A DNA stretch of 64,000 bases from Enterobacter chengduensis (GCF_001984825.2 NZ_CP043318.1:3720001-3784000); one strand, 5' to 3'; counted from the stretch's first letter, positions 38,814-50,774 are shown. Notes: generated by a model from the sequence alone, not told the origin. Program-made: numbers and translations.

Positions 38814-39023
38814 AAGTTGAAATAAAATAAATGATGATTATTGTGATCAAGGATGGATTTTTATGTTAACAGCCAGCACCACTGACGCCGCGTGCGCTAT
38901 TAAGGAATTTCGGGCGAGGAAATGACTGAAGCTTCTGTTTCATTTTTGCTGCCAGATGGATGGCCGACATTTAAAAGACGCTGTTTTGCGTTTAGAATCA
39001 TAAGACTGTATTTGGGGGAAAAG

Positions 39024-39854
39024 ATGACGACAGCAACCAGCCTGAACGAACTGCAGCAGCAAATCCGCGATCGCTACGATAGCCTGAGCAAGAGGCTGCA
39101 GCAGGTCTCCCGCTACGTGCTGGATAACACCAACAGCGTGGCCTTCGATACGGTTGCCGTGATTGCCGAGCGCGCCGACGTGCCGCCCTCGACGCTGATC
39201 CGCTTTGCTAACGCCTTCGACTTCACCGGCTTCAACGAAATGAAACAGCTGTTTCGCATGAACCTGGTAGAGGAGACCGCCAGCTACAGCGACCGCGCCC
39301 GTCTGTTCCGCGAGATGGAGAGCGAGGCCGTGCCGGAAACCCCGCTCGATATCCTGCAGGAGTTTGCCCGCTCAAACGCGCAGGCGCTGCAGCAGCTTGC
39401 CGCCCGCGCCGAGCCGGAAATGCTGGAGCGCGCGGTGCAGCTGCTGGCCGACGCCGACACCATCTACATCGCCGGACTGCGCCGCTCCTTTAGCGTCGCC
39501 GCGTACCTCACCTACGCCCTGAGCCACCTGGAGTGCCGCCCTATCCTGCTCGACGGCATGGGCGGGATGCTGCGCGAGCAGATCAGCCGCATTAAGGCGC
39601 GCGACATTGTGGTGTCGATCAGCTTCTCGCCGTACGCGGAAGAGACGGTGATGGTCAGCGAAACCGCCGCCAGCGTCGGCGCGCGGCAGATTGTGATTAC
39701 GGACAGCCAGATAAGCCCGCTGGCGACGTTCAGCGATCTCTGCTTTGTGGTGAAAGAGGCGCAGGTGGACGCGTTTCGGTCTCAGTCGGCAACGCTGTGC
39801 CTTGTGCAGTCGCTGGTGGTGGCGCTGGCTTATAGGTTGGGTGAAGGGAATTGA
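39024..39854 (+). CDS. iolR: RpiR-family regulator of inositol catabolism
   Basis: A 276-residue regulator with an N-terminal RpiR helix-turn-helix (about 20-80: SNSVAFDTVAVIAERADVPPSTLIRFANAF) and a C-terminal SIS sugar-binding domain from about 120 (IYIAGLRRSFSVAAYLTYAL; IVVSISFSPYAEETV). Divergent from iolA, it is the probable repressor of both iol operons, as IolR is in Salmonella. The start at 39024 follows gggggaaaag; an in-frame ATG at 38922 would add 34 residues unlike the family. Confidence 0.88.
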   Translation: MTTATSLNELQQQIRDRYDSLSKRLQQVSRYVLDNTNSVAFDTVAVIAERADVPPSTLIRFANAFDFTGFNEMKQLFRMNLVEETASYSDRARLFREMESEAVPETPLDILQEFARSNAQALQQLAARAEPEMLERAVQLLADADTIYIAGLRRSFSVAAYLTYALSHLECRPILLDGMGGMLREQISRIKARDIVVSISFSPYAEETVMVSETAASVGARQIVITDSQISPLATFSDLCFVVKEAQVDAFRSQSATLCLVQSLVVALAYRLGEGN

Positions 39855-39859
39855 GGCAA

Positions 39860-39890
39860 TAAAAAACCCCCTGCGCAGGCAGAGGGTTTA
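39860..39890 (-). terminator. Terminator of guaBA
   Basis: On the minus strand, ACCCTCTGCC-TGC-GCAGGGGGTTTTTT forms a stem with a T-run, about 20 bases after the guaA stop. It may also stop iolR transcription from the other side. Confidence 0.8.
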
Positions 39891-39910
39891 GGTGTTAATT
39901 CAGAGGGAGA

Positions 39911-41488
39911 TTATTCCCACTCAATCGTAGCCGGTGGCTTACCGCTGATGTCATATACGACTCGCGATATCCCATTGACCTCATTGATTATTCTATTGGA
40001 AACACGGCCTAAGAAGTCATACGGCAGGTGCGCCCAGTGCGCGGTCATGAAGTCGATGGTTTCTACCGCACGCAGGGAAACAACCCAGTCGTACTTGCGG
40101 CCATCGCCCATCACGCCGACGGAGCGAACCGGCAGGAACACGGTGAACGCCTGGCTTACCTTGTTGTACAGGTCAGCTTTGTGCAGCTCTTCGATGAAGA
40201 TCGCGTCTGCGCGACGCAGCAGGTCGCAGTACTCTTTCTTCACTTCGCCCAGCACACGCACGCCGAGACCCGGGCCCGGGAACGGGTGACGGTAGAGCAT
40301 GTCGTACGGCAGACCCAGTTCCAGACCGATCTTACGCACTTCGTCTTTGAACAGCTCGCGCAGCGGTTCAACCAGACCCATCTTCATCTCTTTCGGCAGG
40401 CCGCCCACGTTGTGGTGAGATTTGATGACGTGTGCTTTACCGGTCGCGGAGGCCGCAGACTCGATCACATCAGGATAGATGGTGCCCTGCGCCAGCCACT
40501 TCACGTCTTCCAGCTTCAGCGCTTCTTCGTCGAACACTTCCACGAACACGCGGCCGATGATTTTACGCTTCGCTTCCGGATCGTTCTCGCCTTTCAGCGC
40601 GTCCAGGAAGCGCTGCTCGCCTTCCACGTGAACGATGTTCAGGCCGAAGTGGTCGCCGAACATGTCCATTACCTGCTGGGCTTCATTCAGACGCAGCAGA
40701 CCGTTGTCCACGAAGACGCAGGTCAGGTTTTTGCCGATGGCGCGGTGCAGCAGCATCGCGGTTACGGAGGAGTCCACGCCGCCGGAAAGGCCGAGAATGA
40801 CCTTGTCATCGCCAACCTGCTGGCGGATACGCTCCACGGCGTCGTCGATGATTTTTGCCGGGGTCCACAGGGCTTCACACTGGCAGATGTCGCGCACGAA
40901 GCGCTCCAGCATGCGCATACCCTGACGGGTGTGGGTCACTTCCGGGTGGAACTGCACGCCGTAGAAGCGTTTTTCTTCGTTCGCCATGATCGCGAACGGG
41001 CAGCTTTCGGTGCTGGCAACGGTCACGAAGTCAGACGGGATGGCGGTGACCTTGTCGCCGTGGCTCATCCACACGTCCAGCAGCGGTTTGCCGTCTGCGG
41101 TCAGGGAGTCTTCGATACCGCGCACCAGCGCGCTGTCGGTGACGACTTCTACCTGCGCATAGCCAAACTCGCGCTCGTTAGAGCCTTCTACGTGGCCGCC
41201 CAGCTGCATTGCCATGGTCTGCATACCGTAGCAAACGCCGAATACCGGCACGCCAGCTTCGAACACGTACTGCGGCGCGCGCGGGCTGTTCTCTTCGGTG
41301 GTGCTTTCCGGGCCGCCGGACAGGATGATGCCGCTTGGATTGAATTCGCGAATCTGTGCTTCCGTGACATCCCACGCCCACAGTTCGCAGTAAACGCCCA
41401 GTTCACGTACGCGACGCGCCACCAGCTGAGTGTACTGCGAACCGAAGTCCAGGATGAGAATGCGATGTTTATGAATGTTTTCCGTCAT
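39911..41488 (-). CDS. guaA: GMP synthase (glutamine-hydrolysing)
   Basis: GuaA amidates XMP to GMP. The 525 residues match the E. coli length. The N-terminal glutaminase domain has nucleophile Cys86 in GVCYGMQ, with its His/Glu in FHPEVTH. The ATP pyrophosphatase domain has the PP-loop LSGGVDSSV near residue 235, and the C-terminal dimer domain ends in KPPATIEWE. It is co-transcribed with guaB, 68 bases upstream. Confidence 0.97.
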   Translation of the reverse strand: MTENIHKHRILILDFGSQYTQLVARRVRELGVYCELWAWDVTEAQIREFNPSGIILSGGPESTTEENSPRAPQYVFEAGVPVFGVCYGMQTMAMQLGGHVEGSNEREFGYAQVEVVTDSALVRGIEDSLTADGKPLLDVWMSHGDKVTAIPSDFVTVASTESCPFAIMANEEKRFYGVQFHPEVTHTRQGMRMLERFVRDICQCEALWTPAKIIDDAVERIRQQVGDDKVILGLSGGVDSSVTAMLLHRAIGKNLTCVFVDNGLLRLNEAQQVMDMFGDHFGLNIVHVEGEQRFLDALKGENDPEAKRKIIGRVFVEVFDEEALKLEDVKWLAQGTIYPDVIESAASATGKAHVIKSHHNVGGLPKEMKMGLVEPLRELFKDEVRKIGLELGLPYDMLYRHPFPGPGLGVRVLGEVKKEYCDLLRRADAIFIEELHKADLYNKVSQAFTVFLPVRSVGVMGDGRKYDWVVSLRAVETIDFMTAHWAHLPYDFLGRVSNRIINEVNGISRVVYDISGKPPATIEWE

Positions 41489-41556
41489 TGACGCTAATTC
41501 CGAGGCAAGTGAAACAGATTAAATAAATCGCCCGACACAAGGTCGGGCGAAGAAAA

Positions 41557-43023
41557 TCAGGAGCCCAAACGATAGTTCGGAGACTCTTTGGTGATCGTCA
41601 CGTCGTGAACGTGGCTCTCCTGGATACCCGCACCGCTGATGCGTACGAATTCCGCTTTGGTACGCAGCAGGTCGATGGTACCACAGCCGGTCAGACCCAT
41701 ACAGGAGCGCAGGCCGCCCATCTGCTGGTGAATGATCTCTTTCAGACGGCCTTTATAGGCAACGCGGCCTTCGATACCTTCCGGCACCAGCTTGTCAGCG
41801 GCGTTATCGGTCTGGAAGTAACGGTCGGAGGAACCTTTGGACATCGCGCCCAGGGAGCCCATGCCGCGGTAAGATTTGTAAGAGCGGCCCTGGTAGAGTT
41901 CGATCTCACCCGGGGATTCTTCGGTACCGGCCAGCATGGAGCCTACCATGACGGCAGCGGCGCCCGCGGCGATGGCTTTGGCGATGTCGCCAGAGAAGCG
42001 GATACCGCCGTCGGCGATAACCGGAATACCGGTGCCTTCCAGCGCTTCAACCGCGTCAGACACGGCGGTGATCTGCGGAACGCCCACGCCGGTGACGATA
42101 CGGGTGGTACAGATGGAGCCAGGACCGATACCCACTTTCACCGCGCTGCAGCCGGCGTCAGCCAGCGCGCGAGCGCCTGCGCCCGTCGCCACGTTGCCGC
42201 CGATGATCTGCAGGTCAGGGTATTTGGCACGGGTGTCGCGAATACGCTGCAGAACGCCTTCGGAGTGGCCGTGAGAGGAGTCAATCAGCAGGACGTCAAC
42301 GCCTGCGGCAACCAGCGCGTCAACGCGCTCTTCGTTACCGGCACCTGCGCCAACCGCCGCGCCAACGCGCAGACGGCCATGCTCGTCTTTACAGGCGTTC
42401 GGTTTACGCTCTGCTTTCTGGAAATCTTTAACGGTGATCATGCCGCGCAGGTGGAAGCTGCTGTCAACAACCAGCGCTTTCTCAACGCGTTTTTCGTGCA
42501 TTTTTGCCAGCACCACGTCGCGGGTTTCACCTTCGCGAACGGTAACCAGACGCTCTTTTGGCGTCATGTACACGCTGACGGGCTGGTTCAGGTCAGTCAC
42601 GAAGCGCACGTCACGGCCGGTAATGATACCGACCAGCTCGTTCTCTTCGGTCACCACCGGATAACCGGCGAAGCCGTTACGCTCGGTCAGGGCTTTTACT
42701 TCGTGCAGGGTGGTGGTTGGCAGAACGGTCTGTGGATCGGACACAATGCCGGATTCATGTTTCTTCACGCGGCGAACTTCTTCCGCCTGACGCTCAATGG
42801 ACATGTTTTTGTGGATAAAGCCAATGCCGCCTTCCTGTGCCAGGGCGATAGCCAGGCGCGCTTCGGTCACGGTGTCCATTGCCGCGGAGAGCATAGGAAT
42901 GTTCAGGCGAATGGTTTTCGTCAACTGCGTGCTGAGGTCGGCAGTATTCGGCAGAACGGTGGAGTGAGCGGGAACGAGGAGGACGTCGTCAAACGTCAGT
43001 GCTTCTTTAGCGATACGTAGCAT
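41557..43023 (-). CDS. guaB: IMP dehydrogenase
   Basis: GuaB oxidises IMP to XMP, the committed step to GMP. The start at 43023 gives 488 residues ([20 protein letters not shown]), identical in length to E. coli. A tandem CBS-domain insert lies at about 93-205, the catalytic cysteine is in [15 protein letters not shown] near 305, and the IMP-binding [16 protein letters not shown] flap is present. A PurR box lies about 52 bases upstream, and xseA is divergent. Confidence 0.97.
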   Translation of the reverse strand: MLRIAKEALTFDDVLLVPAHSTVLPNTADLSTQLTKTIRLNIPMLSAAMDTVTEARLAIALAQEGGIGFIHKNMSIERQAEEVRRVKKHESGIVSDPQTVLPTTTLHEVKALTERNGFAGYPVVTEENELVGIITGRDVRFVTDLNQPVSVYMTPKERLVTVREGETRDVVLAKMHEKRVEKALVVDSSFHLRGMITVKDFQKAERKPNACKDEHGRLRVGAAVGAGAGNEERVDALVAAGVDVLLIDSSHGHSEGVLQRIRDTRAKYPDLQIIGGNVATGAGARALADAGCSAVKVGIGPGSICTTRIVTGVGVPQITAVSDAVEALEGTGIPVIADGGIRFSGDIAKAIAAGAAAVMVGSMLAGTEESPGEIELYQGRSYKSYRGMGSLGAMSKGSSDRYFQTDNAADKLVPEGIEGRVAYKGRLKEIIHQQMGGLRSCMGLTGCGTIDLLRTKAEFVRISGAGIQESHVHDVTITKESPNYRLGS

Positions 43024-43074
43024 GGGCAATATCTCTGACCTGGGTGGTTAAATATTGCCGTGGCATTATACAGA

Positions 43075-43088
43075 GCGTAACCGATTGC
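43075..43088. promoter_or_regulatory. PurR operator of guaBA
   Basis: On the minus strand, GCAATCGGTTACGC fits the PurR pattern GCAANCGNTTNCG. It lies in the guaB-xseA divergent region. Confidence 0.65.
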
Positions 43089-43152
43089 ATCTACACTTTT
43101 TTGAAAAAAATGCTTGCGATTGCCTCTCAGCAGGTTACTATCGACTGAATAA

Positions 43153-44556
<1,404 letters not shown>

Positions 44557-44614
44557 TTCTTCGCCGGTTACTTACTATACTGCTGCTATTCCCTTTTTTA
44601 ATAAGGAGAGCAGC

Positions 44615-45634
44615 ATGCCCAATTTTTATAGCGTTATTCCCCCCTATATTCTGCGTCGTATTATCGAAACGGGTTCCGAACCGCAGCAGCGCTGCGCCCG
44701 CCAGACCTTAACCCACGTCCAGACGCTGATGGCCCATATGCCCGGCAAACCCGCCGCGCCGCACGTGAATAAAGCCGGACAGCTGGAGCGCGATATTTAC
44801 GACGCGAAGCAGACCCAGGAGCTGCCGGGTACCCAGGTGCGTTACGAAGGCCAGCCGTCGAATGGCGATGTGGCGGTCGATGAAGCCTACGATTATTTAG
44901 GGGTTACCCACGATTTCTTCTGGAAAGAATATCAGCGCGATTCGCTCGATAATAAAGGGCTTATTTTAACCGGCACCGTGCACTACGGCCGGGAATATCA
45001 GAACGCCTTCTGGAACGGTCAGCAGATGGTATTCGGCGACGGCGACGGGGAAATATTTAACCGCTTTACCATCGCTATCGACGTGGTGGCGCACGAGCTC
45101 AGTCACGGCGTGACCGAGACCGAAGCCGGACTGATCTATTTTGAACAGTCGGGCGCGCTAAACGAGTCTCTCTCTGACGTGTTTGGCTCGCTGGTGAAAC
45201 AGTACCATCTCAAGCAAACCGCCGATAAGGCGGACTGGCTCATTGGCGAAGGGCTACTGGCGAAAGGGATCAACGGCAAAGGGCTGCGCTCCATGTCTGA
45301 ACCCGGCACCGCCTATGACGATCCTCTGCTCGGCAAAGACCCACAGCCCGCGCACATGAAGGATTTCATTAAAACGCGCGAAGATAACGGCGGCGTGCAT
45401 CTGAACTCGGGCATCCCTAACCGGGCATTTTATCTGGCCGCGACGGCGATCGGCGGCTACGCCTGGGAAAAAGCGGGTTATGCCTGGTACGACACGGTTT
45501 GCGATCGCAATCTGGCGCAGGATGCAGATTTTGAGGCCTTCGCAAAACTAACGGTAGCGCACGGAGAAAAACGTTCCGGCGGCGACGTTGGGGCTGCCAT
45601 TAAACAAGCCTGGGAACGGGTGGGAGTGCTGTAA
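44615..45634 (+). CDS. Protealysin-like M4 family neutral metalloprotease
   Basis: A thermolysin-family zinc protease of 339 residues with no signal peptide. The short N-terminal propeptide (about 1-50) begins with the IPPYILRRI motif typical of protealysin-type precursors. Zinc ligands are in HELSH (160-164) with Glu184 in NESLSD, and the catalytic His is expected in GGVHLNSGIPNRAF. Protealysin-like enzymes act inside the cell or are released without a classical signal. Its stop abuts the start of the inhibitor-like gene, so the two are co-expressed. It is absent from this position in E. coli. Confidence 0.9.
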   Translation: MPNFYSVIPPYILRRIIETGSEPQQRCARQTLTHVQTLMAHMPGKPAAPHVNKAGQLERDIYDAKQTQELPGTQVRYEGQPSNGDVAVDEAYDYLGVTHDFFWKEYQRDSLDNKGLILTGTVHYGREYQNAFWNGQQMVFGDGDGEIFNRFTIAIDVVAHELSHGVTETEAGLIYFEQSGALNESLSDVFGSLVKQYHLKQTADKADWLIGEGLLAKGINGKGLRSMSEPGTAYDDPLLGKDPQPAHMKDFIKTREDNGGVHLNSGIPNRAFYLAATAIGGYAWEKAGYAWYDTVCDRNLAQDADFEAFAKLTVAHGEKRSGGDVGAAIKQAWERVGVL

Positions 45635-45985
45635 ATGCAGGTTCCGGAACTGACGGATGACGCCGTGGTTGAGCTGGCCCGGGAAGGCGGCGTCGCTTTT
45701 ATTCCTAAGCTGAGCGGCCAGCGCACCATCGCGCTCGCCTCGCTCAATGATGCTCAGCGCCAGCGCCTGGTGAGCATCCTGGAGCAGGCTTTTCCGCGCG
45801 GTCAACCGCCCGGGCAAGCCTCTTCACCCGGCAGCGGTGACCAGCGCTATTTCCGCATCCAGATTATCTGGACCGGGCAAAATCAGGCGCACTACGCCGA
45901 TATCATCGTGCTGGTACCGGAGCAGGAAGCCCCCGAGTCGCTGGTCGAGCTATGGCAGAAAGGCGAAGGCTGCGTGTGCGATTAA
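45635..45985 (+). CDS. Emfourin-like protealysin inhibitor
   Basis: A 116-residue small protein immediately after the M4 protease gene (stop TAA, then ATG with no gap). It matches in size and position the emfourin family, slow tight-binding inhibitors of protealysin first described in Serratia. Visible features are an N-terminal VPELTDDAVVELAREGGVAF segment, a Pro/Gly/Ser-rich linker at about 54-68, and a C-terminal YFRIQIIWTG...ADIIVLVPEQEAP stretch. The assignment rests on context plus general resemblance. It overlaps the convergent yfgJ by four bases. Confidence 0.78.
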   Translation: MQVPELTDDAVVELAREGGVAFIPKLSGQRTIALASLNDAQRQRLVSILEQAFPRGQPPGQASSPGSGDQRYFRIQIIWTGQNQAHYADIIVLVPEQEAPESLVELWQKGEGCVCD

Positions 45986-46203
45986 CGCTCTGCCGGAACA
46001 AACTCCACGCGCTTTTTAGAGATTAAGCCGTGGCCGTTCTGGCAGAAATAGTCCACCGCCCCGCAGGCTTTTAAAACCTGGAGCGGCTGATGGCACTCCG
46101 GGCAGCGGGCTTCAAGCGCAATATCCTTATTACAGCTCTCGCAGTGTGCCACCCCATTCTGCGGCTCCAGCGGTGCCTGGCAATCCGGGCAGGTAATCGT
46201 CAT
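45982..46203 (-). CDS. yfgJ: Zinc-ribbon protein YfgJ
   Basis: A 73-residue protein with two cysteine pairs in each half: CPDC and CESC, then CPEC and ACG...YFCQNGHG. They should bind two zinc ions in a rubredoxin/zinc-ribbon arrangement. It is orthologous to E. coli YfgJ, whose function is unknown. It lies downstream of the oxidoreductase and POT transporter genes on the same strand. Confidence 0.88.
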   Translation of the reverse strand: MTITCPDCQAPLEPQNGVAHCESCNKDIALEARCPECHQPLQVLKACGAVDYFCQNGHGLISKKRVEFVPAER

Positions 46204-46253
46204 GGTGACTCCTTCAAAGCATTGTGGTCTGCAATAATTTTACCACGTCGCGG

Positions 46254-47288
46254 TCAGTGCGGGCCACGCAGCTGTTGCTGTAACGTCAGCAGCAGTTCCA
46301 CTTCCGCTATTCTGCGGCGCGTCGTGCGGCTCACCTCTTGCGGATCCCGTTCAAAGAGGCTGTTGGCGCCCAGAATATGCTTTGCAAGACAGTGCTCGTA
46401 GATCGTGCCGGGAATGTTCCAGCGTTGACGCGTGTCGCCATTTATCAGCTCAAGCACATCTTCCGCGCCGTGCCGGTCGTAACTGATGGCCCGCCCGTCG
46501 CGCAAATAGAGCCGTAAGCCTTTTTGCCCGCCCGCGGGTCCAGCGTATTTATTAAGCCAGATATCCACCGGCACGCCGCTGATGCGGCCCTGAAGATGCG
46601 CCTCGCCTTCCGCCGTGGTCAGGTCGCCTTTTGCGATAGCGCAACCCAGGCGGTCTTTAGCCGTGACGACCCGCAGCGTCATATCGTCATTGCCGCCCAG
46701 GTAGCGCACGGTTTCTCGCAGCATCGCCAGCACGTGCGTACCGATATCCAGGATCACGCCGTCAGGGTGGCAAAGCGTTCGGGTATCCGGCTCGCCGGTG
46801 GCAAAGTTAAGCGCGATGGGTTCTCCTGCGGCGTTATATCCGCTCGGCTCCTGCAAAAAGCCGTCGATTTTGACGATGTCAGAGACGCCGCCAACCAGCG
46901 ACCGCTTCACCGTTTCGATGCGCGCCATCCAGTGATCGAGGGCCAGCACGCGGGATGCAACGTCGGGGTCAGCCAGCAGCGCGTTGAGCTTTTCGATTTG
47001 GGGAAGCGTGGCGACGATCGGTTTTTCAACCACGATGCGGGAAACCGATGAGGCGAGAGCGTGTTCAAGCACCTCAAGATGGTGCAGCGATGTGGTGGTA
47101 ATAAAGAGAGTATCAAGCGGTACGGCGAGAAGTTCCGTAAGCGAAGCGCAGCGCGTGATGCCTTCAGGCTGCCTGGTGGGGAGAACATCAAATCCAAAAC
47201 AATGAACCGCGTGACCAAAAAGGTGACGCAACGCGGGCAGATACGCGGTATCCACGACCGCACCAAGACCGACAAATCCTAACTGCAT
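46254..47288 (-). CDS. Gfo/Idh/MocA family oxidoreductase
   Basis: A 344-residue oxidoreductase. The N-terminal Rossmann motif is GFVGLGAVVDTAYLPAL rather than the classic GxGxxG. EKPIV follows (about residue 95), and a C-terminal domain with HPDGVILDIGTHVLAML. The first loop reads G-L-G-A-V-V, so cofactor use may differ from its relatives. The start at 47288 follows gaggtgaaact. Its gene is 57 bases downstream of the POT transporter, so the two may process an imported compound. The substrate is unknown. Confidence 0.82.
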   Translation of the reverse strand: MQLGFVGLGAVVDTAYLPALRHLFGHAVHCFGFDVLPTRQPEGITRCASLTELLAVPLDTLFITTTSLHHLEVLEHALASSVSRIVVEKPIVATLPQIEKLNALLADPDVASRVLALDHWMARIETVKRSLVGGVSDIVKIDGFLQEPSGYNAAGEPIALNFATGEPDTRTLCHPDGVILDIGTHVLAMLRETVRYLGGNDDMTLRVVTAKDRLGCAIAKGDLTTAEGEAHLQGRISGVPVDIWLNKYAGPAGGQKGLRLYLRDGRAISYDRHGAEDVLELINGDTRQRWNIPGTIYEHCLAKHILGANSLFERDPQEVSRTTRRRIAEVELLLTLQQQLRGPH

Positions 47289-47345
47289 AGTTTCACCTCT
47301 GGGTAGCGATGCCGGGGCATAACGCCTGCCCCGGCACACTGAGGC

Positions 47346-48890
47346 TTATGAGGCGTTAGCTGCCGGTTTAGTCTGCGCATTTTCCAGCATGCGGCGCACC
47401 GGAACAATGAGGACGATCAGCACCGCGGCACAAATCAGCAGCGCGATGGAGCAGCGCGCAAAGAGGTCCGGCAGCATATCCAGCTGGTCGGCCTTCACGT
47501 GGCCGCCAATCAGCCCCGCCGCCAGGTTACCCAGCGCGCTGGCGCAGAACCACAGCCCCATCATCTGGCCGCGCATTCTCTCCGGCGCCAGCAGCGTCAT
47601 GGTCGCCAGGCCAATCGGGCTGAGACACAGTTCGCCAAGCGTCAGCATCAGGATGCTCCCCACCAGCCAGAACGGCGACACGCCCGCCCCACCGCTGCTC
47701 AGCACGTTCTGCGCCGCCAGCATCATCAGGCCAAAGCCCGCCGCCGCGCACAGAATACCGATAACAAACTTGGTGATGCTGCTCGGGCGGATGTTCTTCG
47801 TCGCGAGCTTCGGCCACGCCCAGCTGAACACCGGTGCCAGCAGGATGATGAACAGCGCGTTAATCGACTGGAACCACACCGCCGGGATTTCAAAATCACC
47901 GATCGTGCGGTTAGTGTAGTCGTTGGCAAACAGGTTGAACGAGGTTGGCTTCTGTTCAAACGCGGACCAGAAGAACGCCGCGGAGATCAGCAGAATGAAG
48001 CAGACCAGCAGTCTGGCGCGTTCTTTACGGTTCAGGCCAGCAAAGACAAACAGATAAATAAAGTAGAGGGCAACGGACGCCGCAATCACGTAGACCAGCA
48101 CGCTGGCTACCGCGACCGGGTTAATCACAATCACGCCCTGCGCAATCAGCGTCACGATTGTTGCCACACCTGCCGCCAGCGCCAGCAGCCAGACGCCCAC
48201 GCCGTTACGCTTCACCACCGGGCTGTTCCAGGTGGAGTCGAGGCCAACTTCGCCGTCATAGCGCTTCATCGCCGGAACGGCAAACACGCGGAAGATAATC
48301 AGTGCCACCAGCATTCCGATACCGCCAATGCCAAAGCCCCAGTGCCAGCCGTGGGTTTTAATCAGCCAGCCGGAAATCAGCGGGGCAATGAACGAGCCCA
48401 TGTTAATGCCCATATAGAACAGCGAGAAACCGCCGTCACGACGCGCATCGCCTTTTTTATACAGAGTCCCCACCATGACCGAGATACAGGTCTTGAACAG
48501 GCCAGAGCCGAGCACGATGAACATCAGGCCGATAAAGAACAGGTTGTCACCCATGATGGCCGACAGCGCAATCGACAGGTGGCCGAGCGCAATCAGAATC
48601 GAACCGTACCAAACGGCTCTCTGCTGGCCGAGCCAGTTATCCGCCAGCCAGCCGCCCGGCAGCGCGGCCAGGTACATGGTACCGGCAAAGATACCGACAA
48701 TCGCCGAGGCGTTTTCACGCGCCAGGCCCATGCCGCCGTCATAGACGGTGGCGGCCATAAACAGGATCAGTAGCGGGCGAATGCCGTAAAACGAGAAACG
48801 CTCCCACATCTCGGTGAAAAACAGCGAACCGAGCGGATACGGATGGCCGAAGAACGTTCGGCTCTCTTTTTGATTAACAGAGGATTGCAT
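47346..48890 (-). CDS. POT family proton-coupled peptide transporter
   Basis: A 514-residue membrane protein of the proton-dependent oligopeptide transporter family. The N-terminal signature FTEMWERFSFYGIRPLL contains the ExxER motif of proton coupling, GTMYLAALPGGWLADNWLGQQ is the first-loop motif, and FFWSAFEQKPTSFNLFANDYTNR lies near residue 315. The family usually takes up di- and tripeptides. It resembles DtpA/DtpB-type proteins without matching one clearly, so no symbol is given. About 300 bases of non-coding DNA separate it from der. Confidence 0.88.
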   Translation of the reverse strand: MQSSVNQKESRTFFGHPYPLGSLFFTEMWERFSFYGIRPLLILFMAATVYDGGMGLARENASAIVGIFAGTMYLAALPGGWLADNWLGQQRAVWYGSILIALGHLSIALSAIMGDNLFFIGLMFIVLGSGLFKTCISVMVGTLYKKGDARRDGGFSLFYMGINMGSFIAPLISGWLIKTHGWHWGFGIGGIGMLVALIIFRVFAVPAMKRYDGEVGLDSTWNSPVVKRNGVGVWLLALAAGVATIVTLIAQGVIVINPVAVASVLVYVIAASVALYFIYLFVFAGLNRKERARLLVCFILLISAAFFWSAFEQKPTSFNLFANDYTNRTIGDFEIPAVWFQSINALFIILLAPVFSWAWPKLATKNIRPSSITKFVIGILCAAAGFGLMMLAAQNVLSSGGAGVSPFWLVGSILMLTLGELCLSPIGLATMTLLAPERMRGQMMGLWFCASALGNLAAGLIGGHVKADQLDMLPDLFARCSIALLICAAVLIVLIVPVRRMLENAQTKPAANAS

Positions 48891-49189
48891 AATTCTCCCG
48901 AAAGGTATGTGTCGTGCTTGTAAACACCAGCAGGTACGCCGGCCAGTTACGTATCTGGCCGATTTTTTACATGCGGCGAAAAGTTAGTTAACCATTTGAT
49001 AACCCGGCGTCAGGTTTGTCTAGTACCGGACCCTGGACTTTAAGATGAAAATTCGACGATTGTCTACTTTCTTAGATTTAAACTTGGTTAAAAGTGAATA
49101 GTGATTGACATCACACCGGGAAAACCGGCGGTATGATTGGGCAAAAAAAAGCCCGCGATAATCGCGGGCTTTCGTGAGACTGGAAAAGC
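48891..49189. other. Gap between the POT transporter and der
   Basis: It contains the der terminator and presumably the POT promoter. Otherwise I see nothing with coding character. Confidence 0.5.
49143..49171 (-). terminator. Terminator of der
   Basis: On the minus strand, AAAGCCCGCGAT/ATCGCGGGCTTTTTTTT forms a strong stem with a T-run, immediately downstream of the der stop. Confidence 0.85.
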
Positions 49190-50662
49190 TTATTTGCTTT
49201 TCTTAATGTGCTTAATCAGGCGCTTACGCTTACGCATCTGGTTTGGCGTCAGGGTGTTGCGCTTGTTAGCGAACGGGTTTTCCCCTTCCTTGAACTGGAT
49301 GCGGATAGGCGTGCCCATCACGTCCAGCGATTTACGGAAGTAGTTCATCAGGTAGCGCTTGTAGGAATCCGGCAGGTCTTTCACCTGGTTGCCGTGGATC
49401 ACCACGATTGGCGGGTTATAGCCACCGGCGTGGGCGTATTTCAGCTTCACGCGACGGCCGCGCACCAGCGGCGGCTGATGGTCTTCTGCAGCCATGTTCA
49501 TGATGCGGGTCAGCATGGCGGTGCTCTGACGACGGGTGGAGCTGTCGTAAGCTTCACGCACGGATTCAAACAGGTTACCCACGCCGCTGCCGTGCAGCGC
49601 GGAGATAAAGTGCACGCGCGCAAAGTCGATAAAGCCCAGACGGAAGTCGAGGGTCTCTTTCACCTGCTCGCGCACTTCGTTGCTCAGGCCATCCCATTTG
49701 TTGACCACAATAACCAGTGAGCGCCCACTATTGAGGATAAAGCCGAGCAGAGAGAGGTCCTGATCGGAGATCCCTTCGCGTGCGTCGATGACCAGCAGCA
49801 CCACGTTGGCATCTTCGATCGCCTGCAGGGTTTTGATAACGGAGAATTTTTCCACCACATCGGTGATTTTCCCGCGCTTACGCACCCCGGCGGTGTCGAT
49901 GAGGACATACTCACGCTCATCGCGCTGCATTGGGATGTAGATGCTGTCGCGGGTGGTGCCCGGCATGTCATACACGACCACGCGCTCTTCACCCAGAATA
50001 CGGTTAGTAAGCGTAGACTTACCAACGTTTGGACGACCCACGATGGCCAGCTTGATCGGCAGATCCTGCGGGTTGAAGTCGTCTTCAGGCTCTTCTTCGC
50101 CCTCTTCTCCGTCTTCGAACTGCGCCCAGTATTCAGCGTCTTCGTCCACCTCTTCCGGCGGGTTCACTTCGTCAACCCACGGCAGCAGAACGGTTTCCAG
50201 CAGGCTGGTGACGCCACGGCCATGCGATGCCGCGATAGGATAAATGTCACCCAGGCCCAGAGACCAGAAATCCGCGACGGCCTGATCGGCATCGATGCCG
50301 TCGGTTTTGTTCGCCACCAGGAAGGTTGGCTTTTCGCGTGAGCGCAGGTGTTTAGCAATAGCGGAGTCCGCCGGCATCAGGCCAGCGCGCGCATCCACCA
50401 TAAACAGCACCACGTCCGCTTCTTCAATCGCCAGCAGCGACTGTTCCGCCATGCGGGTTTCCACGCCGTCTTCTGTGCCGTCAATACCGCCGGTATCAAT
50501 ACAGATGAACTCGCGTCCTTCCACCTCTGCACGACCGTACTTACGGTCACGCGTCAGCCCCGGGAAATCCGCAACCAGCGCATCACGGGTGCGTGTTAAA
50601 CGGTTAAAAAGAGTGGATTTTCCAACGTTAGGGCGCCCGACAAGCGCGACCACAGGTACCAT
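49190..50662 (-). CDS. der: Ribosome biogenesis GTPase Der
   Basis: An essential GTPase with two tandem G domains that acts in 50S assembly. The start at 50662 gives 490 residues, the E. coli length. Each domain opens with GRPNVGKST (about 8-16 and again near 210). An acidic linker ([10 protein letters not shown]...[13 protein letters not shown]) lies between them, and a C-terminal KH-like domain ends in the basic [14 protein letters not shown]. An upstream in-frame ATG at 50722 was rejected because it lies within the terminator region. Confidence 0.96.
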   Translation of the reverse strand: MVPVVALVGRPNVGKSTLFNRLTRTRDALVADFPGLTRDRKYGRAEVEGREFICIDTGGIDGTEDGVETRMAEQSLLAIEEADVVLFMVDARAGLMPADSAIAKHLRSREKPTFLVANKTDGIDADQAVADFWSLGLGDIYPIAASHGRGVTSLLETVLLPWVDEVNPPEEVDEDAEYWAQFEDGEEGEEEPEDDFNPQDLPIKLAIVGRPNVGKSTLTNRILGEERVVVYDMPGTTRDSIYIPMQRDEREYVLIDTAGVRKRGKITDVVEKFSVIKTLQAIEDANVVLLVIDAREGISDQDLSLLGFILNSGRSLVIVVNKWDGLSNEVREQVKETLDFRLGFIDFARVHFISALHGSGVGNLFESVREAYDSSTRRQSTAMLTRIMNMAAEDHQPPLVRGRRVKLKYAHAGGYNPPIVVIHGNQVKDLPDSYKRYLMNYFRKSLDVMGTPIRIQFKEGENPFANKRNTLTPNQMRKRKRLIKHIKKSK

Positions 50663-50720
50663 GTTTGAAGCCTCATAAAATTCAAAATAACGTCGCTTTC
50701 GCGGCGTTTTTAAAAATGTC

Positions 50721-50751
50721 AAAACGGCTCCTGAGTGAACAGGAGCCGTTT
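50721..50751 (-). terminator. Terminator between bamB and der
   Basis: AAACGGCTCCTG/CAGGAGCCGTTTT forms a perfect stem around a short loop, 24 bases after the bamB stop. Confidence 0.75.
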
Positions 50752-50774
50752 AGTATACTACAACCGCCGGGTAA

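Noticed and set aside
38922..39023. Upstream in-frame start for iolR
   Set aside because: It adds residues unlike RpiR proteins; the ATG at 39024 has the better ribosome binding site.
40028..41491. 487-residue open frame opposite guaA
   Set aside because: Antisense shadow of a highly conserved gene.
41605..43020. 471-residue open frame opposite guaB
   Set aside because: Antisense shadow of a highly conserved gene.
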